Part shown: piece after piece, positions 32,642 through 41,726 of the stretch
Layout: each line of letters begins with the position of its first letter
How positions within the stretch are numbered: the stretch's first letter is position 1
Assembly (NCBI RefSeq): GCF_039541915.1
Contig: NZ_BAABHD010000084.1
Coordinates: 558,001-622,000, forward strand
Length of the DNA stretch: 64,000 bases
Source: Nibrella saemangeumensis
GTDB lineage: Bacteria > Bacteroidota > Bacteroidia > Cytophagales > Spirosomataceae
Reading direction: 5' to 3'
The notes under the pieces: generated by a model
Told to the model about the DNA's origin: nothing
The model's database searches: none
What the model saw: the letters and a program-made list of their open reading frames with translations, nothing else
Program-made: the position numbers and the translations under genes

Positions 32642-34072
32642 TTAGAAATACTTCATCAGCGCATGGATCAGCTTCCGGACCTTATCGGTATACGGCGGGT
32701 AGATGAACTTGAAGGTACCAAAGTCGCGACGCACCACGCCCCGCTGGTTCGAAAACTCCTGGAACCCAAAGTAGCCGTTCGACTTACCGATACCGCTGTT
32801 GTTGACCCCGCCAAAAGGAATGTGCGGGTGGCTGAACTGGAGCATCGTGTCGTTGATAACGGTATCGCCGGCGGAGGTGTTTTCCAGGAAATAGTTAATG
32901 TTTTTTTGATTCCGGCTATGGATGTACAGTGCCAGTGGTTTTTCGCCGGCATTGACGTGCTGCGTTACTTCTGCTTTGTCGCGATAGGTTACCACTGGTA
33001 GCACCGGTCCGAATATCTCTTCCTGCATCACCTGCATATCAGGGGTTACGCCCTCCAGCACGGTAGGTTCAATAAAGTTGCCGGCTTCGTTCGTCTGACC
33101 GCCAACCCGTACGGTGGCTCCTTTCTCCACCGCTTCCTCAATCAGATGCCGGACCCGCTCAAAATGCCGCCTGTTTACAATCCGGGCGTAGCTGTCGGAG
33201 ACCTCAATTCCACGTCCGTCGGGGTTGTACATGCGCTGGATGGCCTTCTGAAAGGCATCCAGAAACGGCGCTTTCACCGACTCATGCACCAGCAAATAAT
33301 CCGGGGCAATGCAGGTCTGGCCGTTATTAAGGTATTTACCCCAGGCAATCTGCCCGGCGGCTTCGGTTATACTGGCGGTCTCGTCGACAATGGCCGGGGA
33401 TTTACCGCCAAGTTCGAGTGTAACCGACGCCAGGTGTCTGGCAGCAGCTGTCATTACGATGCGGCCCACAGCCGGACTGCCCGTAAAGAAAATATGGTTA
33501 AAGGGCAGTTCCAGTAATGCCTGCGCTACAGACGCATCGCCTTCAAACAGGGCTACTTCTTCGGGCGGGAACACCTCGCTGACCATTCGTTTTAGTAAAG
33601 CGGCCGTGTTGGGCGTCAGCTCCGAGGGCTTCAACATGGCCACGTTACCGGCCGCAATGGCAGCCAGCAGGGGCTTTACCATCAGCGAGAACGGATAATT
33701 CCAGGGGGCAATAATCAGTACATTACCCTTGGGCTCGTGCCGGATGTAGCCCGTAGTGCCCACCATGCTTAGGGGCGTTGGCACCCGCTGGGGCTTCATC
33801 CACTGTTTCAGGTTGCGGATGATGAACTTAAGTTCGGAGTTTACCGCGTAAATCTCCGCCAGCGTTACTTCCGGTGCGGGTTTACGGAAATCGGCATACA
33901 TGGCCTGCTGAATAGCCTGCTCATTGCTTAGTACCCATTGCTGAAGGCGTTTCAGGCGGTCGATGCGGTCGGCGGCCGTGGTCAGGGCCATGGCAGATGC
34001 GTGCCGGCGCTGCAGGGCAAAGGTGGTTTTCAGGTTTGTTGATACGTCGGTGTCAAGCGTAGCGGGATTCAT
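32642..34072 (-). CDS. NAD(P)-dependent aldehyde dehydrogenase, class 3-like
   Basis: 476 residues, soluble. The catalytic residues are visible: Glu in SVTLELGGKSPAIVD (about residue 220) and Cys in NNGQTCIAPDYLLV (about 254). Cofactor-binding stretches are IIAPWNYPFSLMVKPL and ITGSPAVG-like IFFTGSPAVGRIVM. The short length and PQRVPTPLSM/GTTGYIRHEPKGNV region resemble the ALDH3 group, which oxidises medium- and long-chain or aromatic aldehydes; no C-terminal membrane helix is seen. It is divergent from the XRE regulator at 34200, which may control it. A terminator-like hairpin follows. Confidence 0.93.
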   Translation of the reverse strand: MNPATLDTDVSTNLKTTFALQRRHASAMALTTAADRIDRLKRLQQWVLSNEQAIQQAMYADFRKPAPEVTLAEIYAVNSELKFIIRNLKQWMKPQRVPTPLSMVGTTGYIRHEPKGNVLIIAPWNYPFSLMVKPLLAAIAAGNVAMLKPSELTPNTAALLKRMVSEVFPPEEVALFEGDASVAQALLELPFNHIFFTGSPAVGRIVMTAAARHLASVTLELGGKSPAIVDETASITEAAGQIAWGKYLNNGQTCIAPDYLLVHESVKAPFLDAFQKAIQRMYNPDGRGIEVSDSYARIVNRRHFERVRHLIEEAVEKGATVRVGGQTNEAGNFIEPTVLEGVTPDMQVMQEEIFGPVLPVVTYRDKAEVTQHVNAGEKPLALYIHSRNQKNINYFLENTSAGDTVINDTMLQFSHPHIPFGGVNNSGIGKSNGYFGFQEFSNQRGVVRRDFGTFKFIYPPYTDKVRKLIHALMKYF

Positions 34073-34168
34073 TTCTGGCTTGTATAACTTTGTTAGTCAA
34101 AAGGTATAGGTAAAACACAAATTACGTCGGTTTAGCTCCAATTTATTTTTATTCGATTATTCGTTTAC

Positions 34169-34178
34169 TTTAGCTAAA
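34169..34178. promoter_or_regulatory. palindrome in the aldehyde dehydrogenase/XRE intergenic region, possible operator
   Basis: TTTAGCTAAA is a perfect 10-bp palindrome 22 bases before the XRE regulator ATG; the half site TTTAGCT also occurs at 34131-34137. Short AT-rich palindromes occur by chance, so an operator role is only a suggestion. Confidence 0.25.
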
Positions 34179-34199
34179 ATTTTTGTCAAAACCGGCCTG

Positions 34200-35255
34200 A
34201 TGAGCATTGTAAGCAATAACATAAAATATCTGCGCCGACTTAACGGACTCACCCAGGAGCAGTTTGCCCGCCGAATCGGCATTAAACGGTCGTTGCTCGG
34301 TGCCTACGAAGAAGCCCGCGCCAACCCAAACCTCGATAACCTGATGTCTATTGCCAGGGCGTTCAACACGACCGTTGACCAGCTCCTGAAGCAGGACCTG
34401 CGCAAAATAAGGGAAACGCCCGACCTGAGTATGCCACTTTCGCTGGAGCGCAATGCCGGTGAACGGTCCGGTGCCGAGCGGGCATCGGTGACGGCCCCAC
34501 CCCCAATTTTTAAGGAACCGGCCGTGGAGGCTCCCCAGCCGCTGGCTAAAGTACTCGAAAAATACTACCGTGGCCCGGACCCTATCCGGGCGGTGGCGCA
34601 ACGGGTTTTGCCCAGGCCGGTTTCCTTTAAAAATGGGTTGTCAATGCCTAATGGGAACGGCCTGCGGTCGCCAGAACCTCCATTGGCGTTCAATAATGTA
34701 TATGAAAAAGCACCGATTTTCGACAAAACGGTGTTAACAGGCCGGTCAGACAATCTGAGTCCGGCTCGGGATGAGGGCGGTTCACAGCCGGCTATTCCCT
34801 ACGTGCAGCAGTTCCAGTTCGGCGAATACCAGCAACGCCACCAGCAGTCTGATTACCTCAGTCACCTGCCCACCCTGCGGCTACCGTTGCTGCCGGCCGG
34901 CCACTATAGGGCGTTTGAGGCCGGACCGGACTTTACTTTTCCGGGGGCGCTGCTGATCGGGCAGTTTGTGCGCAACTGGTTTGATATTACCGATGGACGG
35001 CTATACGTTTTGATGGCCCGGCACCACGGCCTGTTGTGCAGGCGGGTATTCAACCAGGTTAAGCTGAAAGGAGTTTTGCTGCTGACGGACGAAAAATCGG
35101 CTACCGCCAGCCGGGAAGTGCCTTTGTCGGATGTACTGGAGGTATGGGAAGTCAAAGCCTTTTTCAGCCAGCATCTGCCGGAACCCGGTCCCAGCCTGGA
35201 CCGCATCCGCCAGCTCGCCGACGAGTTGCGGTATGAAGTAGACCGACTCAAGTAG
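34200..35255 (+). CDS. XRE family transcriptional regulator with S24-like C-terminal domain
   Basis: 351 residues. Residues 5-65 are a Cro/CI-type helix-turn-helix (IKYLRRLNGLTQEQFARRIG, then GAYEEARANPNLDNLMSIAR). A long linker of about 140 residues, rich in Pro, Ala and Arg, leads to a C-terminal domain (about 215-335) that resembles the LexA/CI S24 fold: LPLLPAGHYRAFEAGPDFTF, PGALLIGQFVRNW. The serine expected in the GDSM-like position is missing (AGPDF), so self-cleavage is unlikely and the domain may serve in dimerisation or ligand sensing. Such regulators are common in Cytophagales. The neighbouring aldehyde dehydrogenase is divergent. A weak hairpin (AGCCCT/AGGGCT) follows the stop. 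Confidence 0.8.
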   Translation: MSIVSNNIKYLRRLNGLTQEQFARRIGIKRSLLGAYEEARANPNLDNLMSIARAFNTTVDQLLKQDLRKIRETPDLSMPLSLERNAGERSGAERASVTAPPPIFKEPAVEAPQPLAKVLEKYYRGPDPIRAVAQRVLPRPVSFKNGLSMPNGNGLRSPEPPLAFNNVYEKAPIFDKTVLTGRSDNLSPARDEGGSQPAIPYVQQFQFGEYQQRHQQSDYLSHLPTLRLPLLPAGHYRAFEAGPDFTFPGALLIGQFVRNWFDITDGRLYVLMARHHGLLCRRVFNQVKLKGVLLLTDEKSATASREVPLSDVLEVWEVKAFFSQHLPEPGPSLDRIRQLADELRYEVDRLK

Positions 35256-35465
35256 CCGGCAAAGAAAAAGCCCTCCAGTTGAAGGGCTATTTGCTTGAAC
35301 TAAACCTATGATGAAAAACTACTTTCTTAGTTCTGTATATTCACTGCGTGAAAGTCTGATCGGAGCAAAGAAGTGGTTCTTTCTTATAAAAAGGAGCGGG
35401 CGGGCTTTTCTACTTTTCCCACCTGAAAAATTTTCCTTATCCCGGAAAACGAGTGTCACAATGGC

Positions 35466-36740
35466 CTACGTGGTCCGTTCGTCTGGTCTATGCTGCTGGT
35501 ATTTGCCGGCCGGGGTACGTATCTGACGGCGATCGAGCCAGTTCATCACGGGGGTAGCCAGTGTACCGTGCAGGAAAATGGAGACCAGTACCGTGAAGCC
35601 GGTGATCGCCCATAGCGTTTCAGCTTCGGCAAAACCAGCTTTCTCAATGCCGAATGCCAGGTAGAAGAAGGACCCAACCCCCCGGATACCAAACCCGGCA
35701 ATCACCCATCGTTCGCGCCAGGTTGTTTTGGTACCGATCAGCGTCAGCCAACCCGTCAGGGGCCGTACCACCAGTAACAGCAGCAAGCCCACCGCTGCGC
35801 CTTCCCAGGTAAGCGCGTCTAACAGTCCCCGCCCGATAGCTCCCCCGAACAGGATCAAGACAATTACGTTCAGCAACCGCTCAATCTGATCGGCAAACGA
35901 GTGCATGATCTGGTGGTATTCGTGCGTGCGTTCGTAGTCGCGAACGGTGACGGCGGCAATAAATACCGCGAGGAAACCGTACCCCTCCACCAGCTCGGTA
36001 AGACCATAGGCGCAGAAGGTAATGGCAATCACCACAAAACCATACGATTCAGGCTCGATCCGGATCTTCTTCGGCAATCCGAATATCAGGTACCCCAGCA
36101 GTTTACCGGAAAGGTATCCACCCAGGATACCCAGGCAAAGCCGGTATATAATATCTTTAAAAAACCAGTAATTCAGTTGCTCCTGCAGGCTGTCGAATGG
36201 CGGAAAAATGGCCAGCGCCAGGTACACGAACGGAAACGCCAGGCCGTCGTTAAGCCCGCCTTCACCGGTAAGGGCAAAGCGGACGTTGTCTTCGTCCCCT
36301 TTACCCGGACCCGCCACCTGCACATCTCCGGCCAGCACGGGGTCAGTTGGCGCTAGGGTGGCCGCCAGTAATACGGCCGCTGCGGGCGTAAGGCCGGCAA
36401 TAGACCAGGCGGCCACCGCCAGCAGACCAATGGTGGCAATCATCATCAGGGTAGCCAGCCGGACCGGAATCCGCCAGCCTCTGAAGCTGTATGGCTTGTC
36501 AATCTTAAGACCAGTGCCGGTCAGGGCAACAATCACGCAAATCTCGGTCAGGTGAGTAGTAAACGACTGGTTCGCCATTGGGTTCGGCGTAGGCAGATCC
36601 AGCGGTAGCCAGAATACGAAAATACCGAACAAAACGAACAGGATAGGGTAAGAGAGAGGGTAGCGCTGAATGGAATAAGGTAGCCAGGCTACCGCCAGAA
36701 TGGCAATTCCAAGAACGATTAGCAGGATGTTGTAAATCAT
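35466..36740 (-). CDS. CPA1-type cation:proton antiporter
   Basis: 424 residues with about 12 or 13 membrane segments. Ion-binding motifs are visible: TDPVLAGDVQV with the unwound-helix Thr-Asp-Pro (about residue 130) and EGGLNDGLAFPFVYLAL with the Asn-Asp pair of electroneutral CPA1 antiporters (about 160). The late block FGIRGVGSFFYLAFGIEKAG includes the conserved Arg. It exchanges Na+ or K+ for protons over the inner membrane for pH and salt balance. It lacks the C-terminal regulatory domain of larger family members. A terminator-like hairpin with a T-run lies in its leader, 43 bases before the ATG. Confidence 0.9.
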   Translation of the reverse strand: MIYNILLIVLGIAILAVAWLPYSIQRYPLSYPILFVLFGIFVFWLPLDLPTPNPMANQSFTTHLTEICVIVALTGTGLKIDKPYSFRGWRIPVRLATLMMIATIGLLAVAAWSIAGLTPAAAVLLAATLAPTDPVLAGDVQVAGPGKGDEDNVRFALTGEGGLNDGLAFPFVYLALAIFPPFDSLQEQLNYWFFKDIIYRLCLGILGGYLSGKLLGYLIFGLPKKIRIEPESYGFVVIAITFCAYGLTELVEGYGFLAVFIAAVTVRDYERTHEYHQIMHSFADQIERLLNVIVLILFGGAIGRGLLDALTWEGAAVGLLLLLVVRPLTGWLTLIGTKTTWRERWVIAGFGIRGVGSFFYLAFGIEKAGFAEAETLWAITGFTVLVSIFLHGTLATPVMNWLDRRQIRTPAGKYQQHRPDERTT

Positions 36741-36783
36741 AGCGTCTGCTATGAAACGGAATCGATCAGCTATTGTTCAGGCC

Positions 36784-36810
36784 AAAAAAAACGCCGGGCA
36801 ATACCCGGCG
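36784..36810 (-). terminator. terminator-like hairpin in the antiporter leader (attenuator or end of a small RNA)
   Basis: On the minus strand CGCCGGG-TATTG-CCCGGCG (stem 7 bp, all G/C) is followed at once by eight T (36784-36791), a textbook intrinsic terminator, yet it precedes the antiporter ATG at 36740 by only 43 bases and no gene is seen just upstream. The gap 36811-37049 holds no open frame that I trust. Confidence 0.7.
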
Positions 36811-37049
36811 ACTTTCCTTCATTATCCACACCATTTTAATTTCTCTATGAAACGAAACCGATTTGCTTCCGCTTTCACATCACAATTTTCGGGGTCAAAC
36901 CTTTAAATCGTGTTAAAACGAATTGAAAAGTTGATTAAAAATATGAAGATTTGCGCAAGGATCGTTTGTTGATTTGTCTAACCATTCTGTAACTTTCTTG
37001 TTTGACCACAAAAAGACATACCTTATTGTTCATCTAACCTCTTCACACT

Positions 37050-37559
37050 ATGAAATTGACCTATTTCTTTACGATAAGACTTATCTGGGCTGCGTTGGTA
37101 ACCGTGCTGGTATTTGGAGGGTCCGGTTGTCGCAACGATAAAGAAGATGTCATTCAGGATGCTGCCGACCTGCAAATCCCCGTTGGCGTGTACGACGCTT
37201 TTGTCGCTAAATATTCAAGGGAACAGGCACGCCAGGCAGCCTGGACAAGGGTAGGAAACTCCATTTGGGAAGGTCGCTTCATCCAGGGAAATGACGATAT
37301 TTCGGAGCTTATCACCGAAAAAGGCGCTTTTCTCCAGGATTCGGGCCGGCTTATCCGGGGAACCGATATGCCCCAGCAGGCGTACCAATACCTGAATACG
37401 GCTTATCAGGGGTATAGTGTCCGGCAGGTGTACATCGGCGATACGGCACAGTCCGGTACCGGCTACCGGGTCCTGCTGGTTTACAATGACAATTCCAGAG
37501 TAAAAGTGGTCCGGTTCAACAGTGCCGGTGAGTTTATCCGCGAAGATATCATTGGCTAA
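37050..37559 (+). CDS. hypothetical lipoprotein
   Basis: 169 residues. A signal peptide with lipobox VFGGSGC (Cys at about residue 27) predicts a lipid-anchored protein. The mature part is soluble and mostly alpha/beta: DLQIPVGVYDAFVAKYSREQ, AWTRVGNSIWEGRFIQGNDD, YRVLLVYNDNSRVKVVRFN. The WEGRF and DNSRVKVVRFNSAGEF pattern recalls small PepSY-like or BLIP-like beta domains of Bacteroidota, but I cannot assign it. A -7-like element TACCTTAT with an upstream TTTG lies shortly before the ATG. A strong terminator follows. Confidence 0.7.
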   Translation: MKLTYFFTIRLIWAALVTVLVFGGSGCRNDKEDVIQDAADLQIPVGVYDAFVAKYSREQARQAAWTRVGNSIWEGRFIQGNDDISELITEKGAFLQDSGRLIRGTDMPQQAYQYLNTAYQGYSVRQVYIGDTAQSGTGYRVLLVYNDNSRVKVVRFNSAGEFIREDIIG

Positions 37560-37582
37560 CCCGGCCGCACCGCAAGGGTATG

Positions 37583-37606
37583 AAGTCCCCGAAAGGGGAC
37601 TTTTTT
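37583..37606 (+). terminator. intrinsic terminator of the lipoprotein gene
   Basis: AAGTCCCC-GAAA-GGGGACTT, an 8-bp stem closed by a GAAA tetraloop, followed by a run of T; it starts 24 bases after the stop codon. Confidence 0.92.
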
Positions 37607-37706
37607 ATTGGCTCTCAGTCGATACCCGGCCAGGATCAGTTAAAATCACCTGTACACTTTATTCGCGTATTCGAGCGAAAAAGCCCGAATATGGTTGGAC
37701 TTATCT

Positions 37707-39365
37707 TTAGGGCGTAGGATGTTTCTGGTGGAAGCTGGTCGCATCCTGATACATTTTGGACACGGCCAGCAGCTTATCTTCCCCAAACAGTTGCCCCATA
37801 AACGTAATACTGGTTGGCAGCCCCTTGGCTGTAAAACCATTGGGCAGTACCACGCAGGGATGACCTGTCAGATTGGTTAGTGCCAGATTGCCTCCCCGGT
37901 AGGTGGGTGTAATGTACACATCGACACTCTTCATCCGGTGGGCCATGTCGTTGATTAGCTTAGTCCGAACCCGGTTCGCCTGAATGTACTCAACCGCCGG
38001 AATGAAGCGGGCGGCCCGGAAGTAATTTGGCCAGGCATTTTTACCCTGCCGGACCAGCAGGTCGTCTTTGCCGGAACGGGTCAACTCATCGAACGCAGCG
38101 GCCGCTTCGGCGCTCAGCAGAAAGGTAAGGCGGTTGGCCGGAATATCCGGTAGTTCAAAGGGAACCAGCTCGGCTCCCAGTCTCCTGAGCGTTTCCAGCG
38201 TTGCGGCATCGTTGGCTTTGGTTGGATATTCCTCATCAAAGGCTTTTTTCAGGTAACCAATCCGAACACCTTTCAGGGTGGTTAACGGCGCGTACCGGAA
38301 TGGGGCGGCTATAACCGTGGGATCGTGACCGTCGGGTCCGTAGATGGCGTTGAAGACCAGCGCACAATCCTCGACCGAGCGGGTCATCGGTCCAATTTTG
38401 TCCATCGACCAGCTCAGGGCCATGGCACCATGCCGGCTTATCCGCCCGAAGGTAGGCCGCAGGCCCGTTACGCCATTGATGGTAGCAGGCGAGACAATCG
38501 ACCCCAGCGTTTCGGTACCGATGGCAAACGGCAGCAGTCCGGCCGATACGGTGGAACCTGATCCTGCCGATGAACCACTGGAGCCCGTTTCGGTATTCCA
38601 CGGGTTACGGGTCATGCCGCCAAACCAGACATCGCCCATGGCCAGTTCGCCCAGGGTGAGTTTGGCACAGAGCACGGCCCCCGCGTTTTCCAGGCGCTGC
38701 ACCACCGTCGCATTATAGTCCAGCACCTGGTCCTTGTAGGGAACAGAGCCCCACGTAGTATTGTAACCTTTCCGGGCCAGCAGGTCTTTGGCCCCGTACG
38801 GAATGCCATGCAGCGGTCCCCGGTATTTACCGGCTCTGATCTCAGCGTCGGCCCGTCGGGCCTGCTCCAGCGCTAAGTCCTCCGTCAGGGTGACAACCGC
38901 CAGGAGTTTAGGGTTATAGGTCTTTAATCGGTTCACAAAGAATTTCGTCAGCTCTTCGGAGGTAATCTGCCGGGTGCGGATCAATTCTCCCAGTTGGGCA
39001 ACGGTATAGAACGCCAGTTCGTTGCGGCTGGCCGGCAGCGTTACTCTACCCACCGCACTGGCTTTGAACGAGCTCGGGCCCTGTGGTAGGTTGAACCCGG
39101 CCGGCAGCGGATTGAAGTACAGGGCCGGGGCTACGTCATTCGGCAGGTCGATTTTGCGGATGGCCTCGTAGTCGTTGCGGGTGTCGTTCAGTTCGTCGAG
39201 CATGGAGTCCCGTTCGGTGGGGGTGAACGTGAGACCAAACACACGCGAAGCGGCATCGATCATATCCGAGGTCAGGGGCTTTTTCGGATCATCGGGGGCG
39301 GTCAGAAAAGCGCCGGCCACGAAGCTTATCGCGCAGGCCGCTAGGGGCAAAACAATCTTTCGCAT
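37707..39365 (-). CDS. exported amidase-signature family hydrolase
   Basis: 552 residues with a signal peptide or anchor (MRKIVLPLAACAISFVAGAF). The amidase signature Ser-cisSer-Lys triad is present: Lys in PYGAKDLLA (about residue 200), and the glycine/serine block GSSGSSAGSGSTVSAG followed by IGTETLGSIVSPA with the nucleophile Ser (about 270-300). It hydrolyses C-N amide bonds; the substrate is unknown and an extracytoplasmic location is expected. It is the last gene of the nusB-to-coaE block, starting three bases after coaE ends, so it is probably cotranscribed. Confidence 0.9.
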   Translation of the reverse strand: MRKIVLPLAACAISFVAGAFLTAPDDPKKPLTSDMIDAASRVFGLTFTPTERDSMLDELNDTRNDYEAIRKIDLPNDVAPALYFNPLPAGFNLPQGPSSFKASAVGRVTLPASRNELAFYTVAQLGELIRTRQITSEELTKFFVNRLKTYNPKLLAVVTLTEDLALEQARRADAEIRAGKYRGPLHGIPYGAKDLLARKGYNTTWGSVPYKDQVLDYNATVVQRLENAGAVLCAKLTLGELAMGDVWFGGMTRNPWNTETGSSGSSAGSGSTVSAGLLPFAIGTETLGSIVSPATINGVTGLRPTFGRISRHGAMALSWSMDKIGPMTRSVEDCALVFNAIYGPDGHDPTVIAAPFRYAPLTTLKGVRIGYLKKAFDEEYPTKANDAATLETLRRLGAELVPFELPDIPANRLTFLLSAEAAAAFDELTRSGKDDLLVRQGKNAWPNYFRAARFIPAVEYIQANRVRTKLINDMAHRMKSVDVYITPTYRGGNLALTNLTGHPCVVLPNGFTAKGLPTSITFMGQLFGEDKLLAVSKMYQDATSFHQKHPTP

Positions 39366-39368
39366 CGG

Positions 39369-39983
39369 TTAAGAACGTTGGCTTTCAAAAAATTCGTTGT
39401 GAAGGTGTACGATCTGTGGAATCAGCAGATGGCGCTCGTCATTATAAAGGATGTAATCGGCCATTTTTAACCGCTCCTCATCGCTGATCTGGCTGTTAAT
39501 GATGTGGCGAATATCCAATTCGGTCCGGTGCGGGTCCCGTCGGAGAATGCGCTGAATCCGGATGTCGACCGGTGCCTGCACGACAATGACTTTGTCGAGC
39601 GTATTACCATCGCCGGCGGCCCGCATCAGAGCGGCCTCTTTGATAACGTACGGCTGCTCACGGTGGCTTTCTGCCCAGCTGATCGTATCGGCGAAAACGC
39701 GGGGGTGGATCAGCCCGTTCAGCCGGGTGAGCAGGTCAGGATCTCTAAAAACCTGGGCCGCTACCCACGGACGGTTATACCGTCCGGCTTCGTCGTACGC
39801 CTGTCCGCCAAGTAACCGGATGATATCCGCTTTGAGAATAGGATCGTGGTTGGTCAGCCAGATCGCGCGTTTATCTGCTTCATAAACGGGGGCTCCCAGG
39901 GCTTCAAATACCCGGCAAACCGTACTTTTACCCGAGCCAATGCCACCCGTCACACCAATTTGTAAGGGACGTTGCCGGTTCAT
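39369..39983 (-). CDS. coaE: dephospho-CoA kinase
   Basis: 204 residues. P-loop GVTGGIGSGKST at residues 9-20, the CoA-binding block VFEALGAPVYEADKRA, LLTRLNGLIHPRV and the lid region RDPHRTELDIRHIINSQIS. It phosphorylates dephospho-CoA at the 3' hydroxyl, the last step of coenzyme A synthesis, in the cytoplasm. Its ATG overlaps the end of the YbbR gene by four bases, showing translational coupling. Length is normal. Confidence 0.95.
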   Translation of the reverse strand: MNRQRPLQIGVTGGIGSGKSTVCRVFEALGAPVYEADKRAIWLTNHDPILKADIIRLLGGQAYDEAGRYNRPWVAAQVFRDPDLLTRLNGLIHPRVFADTISWAESHREQPYVIKEAALMRAAGDGNTLDKVIVVQAPVDIRIQRILRRDPHRTELDIRHIINSQISDEERLKMADYILYNDERHLLIPQIVHLHNEFFESQRS

Positions 39984-40801
39984 TGTGATCGGTTGGTTCG
40001 GTTTCGGGTACGACTCGTCCGGACTCCGGGCCGCTCGGTGGTCCGGTTAGCAGGCCCCGGCATGGCTGCCGATACTGTTTGGGGAGCCGTTGGCGGCAGG
40101 GGAGATAGCAGCTCAGCGACTTCAAAGCTGACAAACACGCGATTGGTGCTGGTTCGTAACTGCGGATGCTGGAAGGCCAGTATCGGTATCTCTTCGTCGT
40201 AATTATCCGAAATCCGCTTCCGGGGAATCTGCAGGCGGACGGTGTCGGGCAGGCCGCTTACCAGCCGCTCGGGACCACCCACCTGAATATGGGATGGGGT
40301 AATGTTAATGACGCTCGTAATAACAAACTGGGGTGCCATATCAATCCGGGCGCTATCGGCGATGATGCGGACTGATTTGATCATCCGGCGGTCAAAGGCA
40401 ACTTCCAGGGTGTCTGCCAGCACATAATTTACCCGTACGTCCTTGATCTGGTCGGCGAAAGCGGCTGTTAGCGATGAGGTATTGATGGCCGAAGCCCGCA
40501 GCGGATTGCGCACGTAATAATCGACCGGTTTGGCCTGCAGGGGAAGCAGCGAATGGCCCAGCAGTTCCCAGCCAACGCCCGACACGTTTACGGTGATTGT
40601 TTGCGGCAGGGGAGAAACCGGAATATAAAGCGAATCATCGTAGATAAACCGGATCGGATACTCCACGTTCAGTGAGTAATAATCCCGGTTCAGGGAGTTC
40701 ATCATCCAGAACAGGGCAGCCGCCAGCATACTGACCAATATTTTGGTTAGCCGGATAGGTCGGGGCGTTGGTATTGCTTTTGCCAAGGGGCTTCTCGACA
40801 A
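39980..40801 (-). CDS. YbbR-like domain protein (CdaR-type)
   Basis: 273 residues. A basic N-terminus and one membrane segment (ILVSMLAAALFWMM, residues about 26-39) lead to two YbbR-like repeats outside: VEYPIRFIYDDSLYIPVSPL and PQFVITSVINITPSHIQVGG, where the pattern P..I.V.G is typical. In Firmicutes, YbbR/CdaR regulates the diadenylate cyclase CdaA; here no cyclase gene is adjacent, as usual in Bacteroidota where it sits with yajC and coaE. The C-terminus is basic (TRNRTNRSQ). The first possible start is TTG at 40801, three bases after yajC. Confidence 0.82.
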   Translation of the reverse strand: MSRSPLAKAIPTPRPIRLTKILVSMLAAALFWMMNSLNRDYYSLNVEYPIRFIYDDSLYIPVSPLPQTITVNVSGVGWELLGHSLLPLQAKPVDYYVRNPLRASAINTSSLTAAFADQIKDVRVNYVLADTLEVAFDRRMIKSVRIIADSARIDMAPQFVITSVINITPSHIQVGGPERLVSGLPDTVRLQIPRKRISDNYDEEIPILAFQHPQLRTSTNRVFVSFEVAELLSPLPPTAPQTVSAAMPGPANRTTERPGVRTSRTRNRTNRSQ

Positions 40802-40804
40802 TGG

Positions 40805-41128
40805 TTATGCCTGAGCAGGTTTGGTTGATGCTTCGCGGGAGATGGCTGTTTTCTCAAACGTCAGCTTAACCCCCCGGTCTACTTCCAGCGTGATGGTATT
40901 GCCTTCCATGGCCGCGATCCGGCCGTGGAGACCGCCGATGGTAACCACGCTGTCGCCTTTTTTCAGGTTTTCAATAAAGGATTTCTGCTCTTTTTGCTTC
41001 TTCTGCTGGGGGCGGATCATAAAGAAGTAGAAAACGCCGATGATACCTACCCACAACAATACATTGTAGATCATGGAGGTAGTTTGGTCGGGCTGGGCGG
41101 CTTGGGCCTGCAGGAGGATCAGTTGCAT
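40805..41128 (-). CDS. yajC: preprotein translocase subunit YajC
   Basis: 107 residues. One N-terminal membrane segment (YNVLLWVGIIGVFYFFMIRP, residues 21-40) is followed by the family mark RPQQKKQKEQ and the SH3-like domain (LKKGDSVVTIGGLHGRIAAM). It is an accessory of SecDF in the Sec translocase of the inner membrane. Neighbours on both sides belong to the conserved Bacteroidota block. Confidence 0.95.
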   Translation of the reverse strand: MQLILLQAQAAQPDQTTSMIYNVLLWVGIIGVFYFFMIRPQQKKQKEQKSFIENLKKGDSVVTIGGLHGRIAAMEGNTITLEVDRGVKLTFEKTAISREASTKPAQA

Positions 41129-41195
41129 AGGTTCAGTGAGATTTTGAAAAGCAGGCAGTGCCGGTTCCGTTAAGCACCGGCACTGCGGGATGTTA

Positions 41196-41675
41196 TCAGG
41201 AAACCGATTTTTGGGTAGAATCAGCTTCGGTATATTTGGGGTTTACCATAACCCTGAACTGAAGGTCGGTAATTGCCGGATCGGTGTTGGCAAAGATGCT
41301 GACCGTCTTGTACTGTTCACCGCGTTTACTCCGGCTGTTGAAGCGGACTTTGATAGACGACTCGGCACCCGGTGCGATCGGCTCACGGGGCCACTCGGGC
41401 ATTGTACAACCGCACGAGGCCGTAATATTGTTGATGATGAGCGGAATGTCGCCGGTATTCACAAACTTGAATACGTGCTCCACCGTATCGCCCTCGGTAA
41501 TGGTTCCGAAATCGTATACTCCTTTTTCGGCAAAGGTAAGTTTGGGCATCTTTCCGGAAGCGGTTTTTTCTTCCGATGTTTCTGCCTGCTGCTGACGATT
41601 ATCACAACTAAACTGGCCAACACCAAGACTCGCGATTGCCAGTAGGTAAAGCCATTTTTTACAGGGAACGAACAT
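41196..41675 (-). CDS. DUF1573 domain lipoprotein
   Basis: 159 residues. Lipobox GQFSC near residue 24 predicts a lipid anchor. The DUF1573 (Ig-like/ASH-type) domain follows: YDFGTITEGDTVEHVFKFVN, the block NITASCGCTMPEWPREPIAP with its SCGCT motif, and a final beta-strand set. Such proteins are very common in Bacteroidota envelopes but of unknown role. Gene order yajC-DUF1573-nusB is conserved in the phylum. Confidence 0.9.
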   Translation of the reverse strand: MFVPCKKWLYLLAIASLGVGQFSCDNRQQQAETSEEKTASGKMPKLTFAEKGVYDFGTITEGDTVEHVFKFVNTGDIPLIINNITASCGCTMPEWPREPIAPGAESSIKVRFNSRSKRGEQYKTVSIFANTDPAITDLQFRVMVNPKYTEADSTQKSVS

Positions 41676-41726
41676 GGCTGTTATGGAACGAATGAATACT
41701 TCAGGCTTTTAAGTGAATAACACAGG

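Noticed and set aside
35308..35526. Possible 72-residue protein after the XRE regulator
   Set aside because: It overlaps the end of the antiporter gene, has no good ribosome binding site and an improbable composition.
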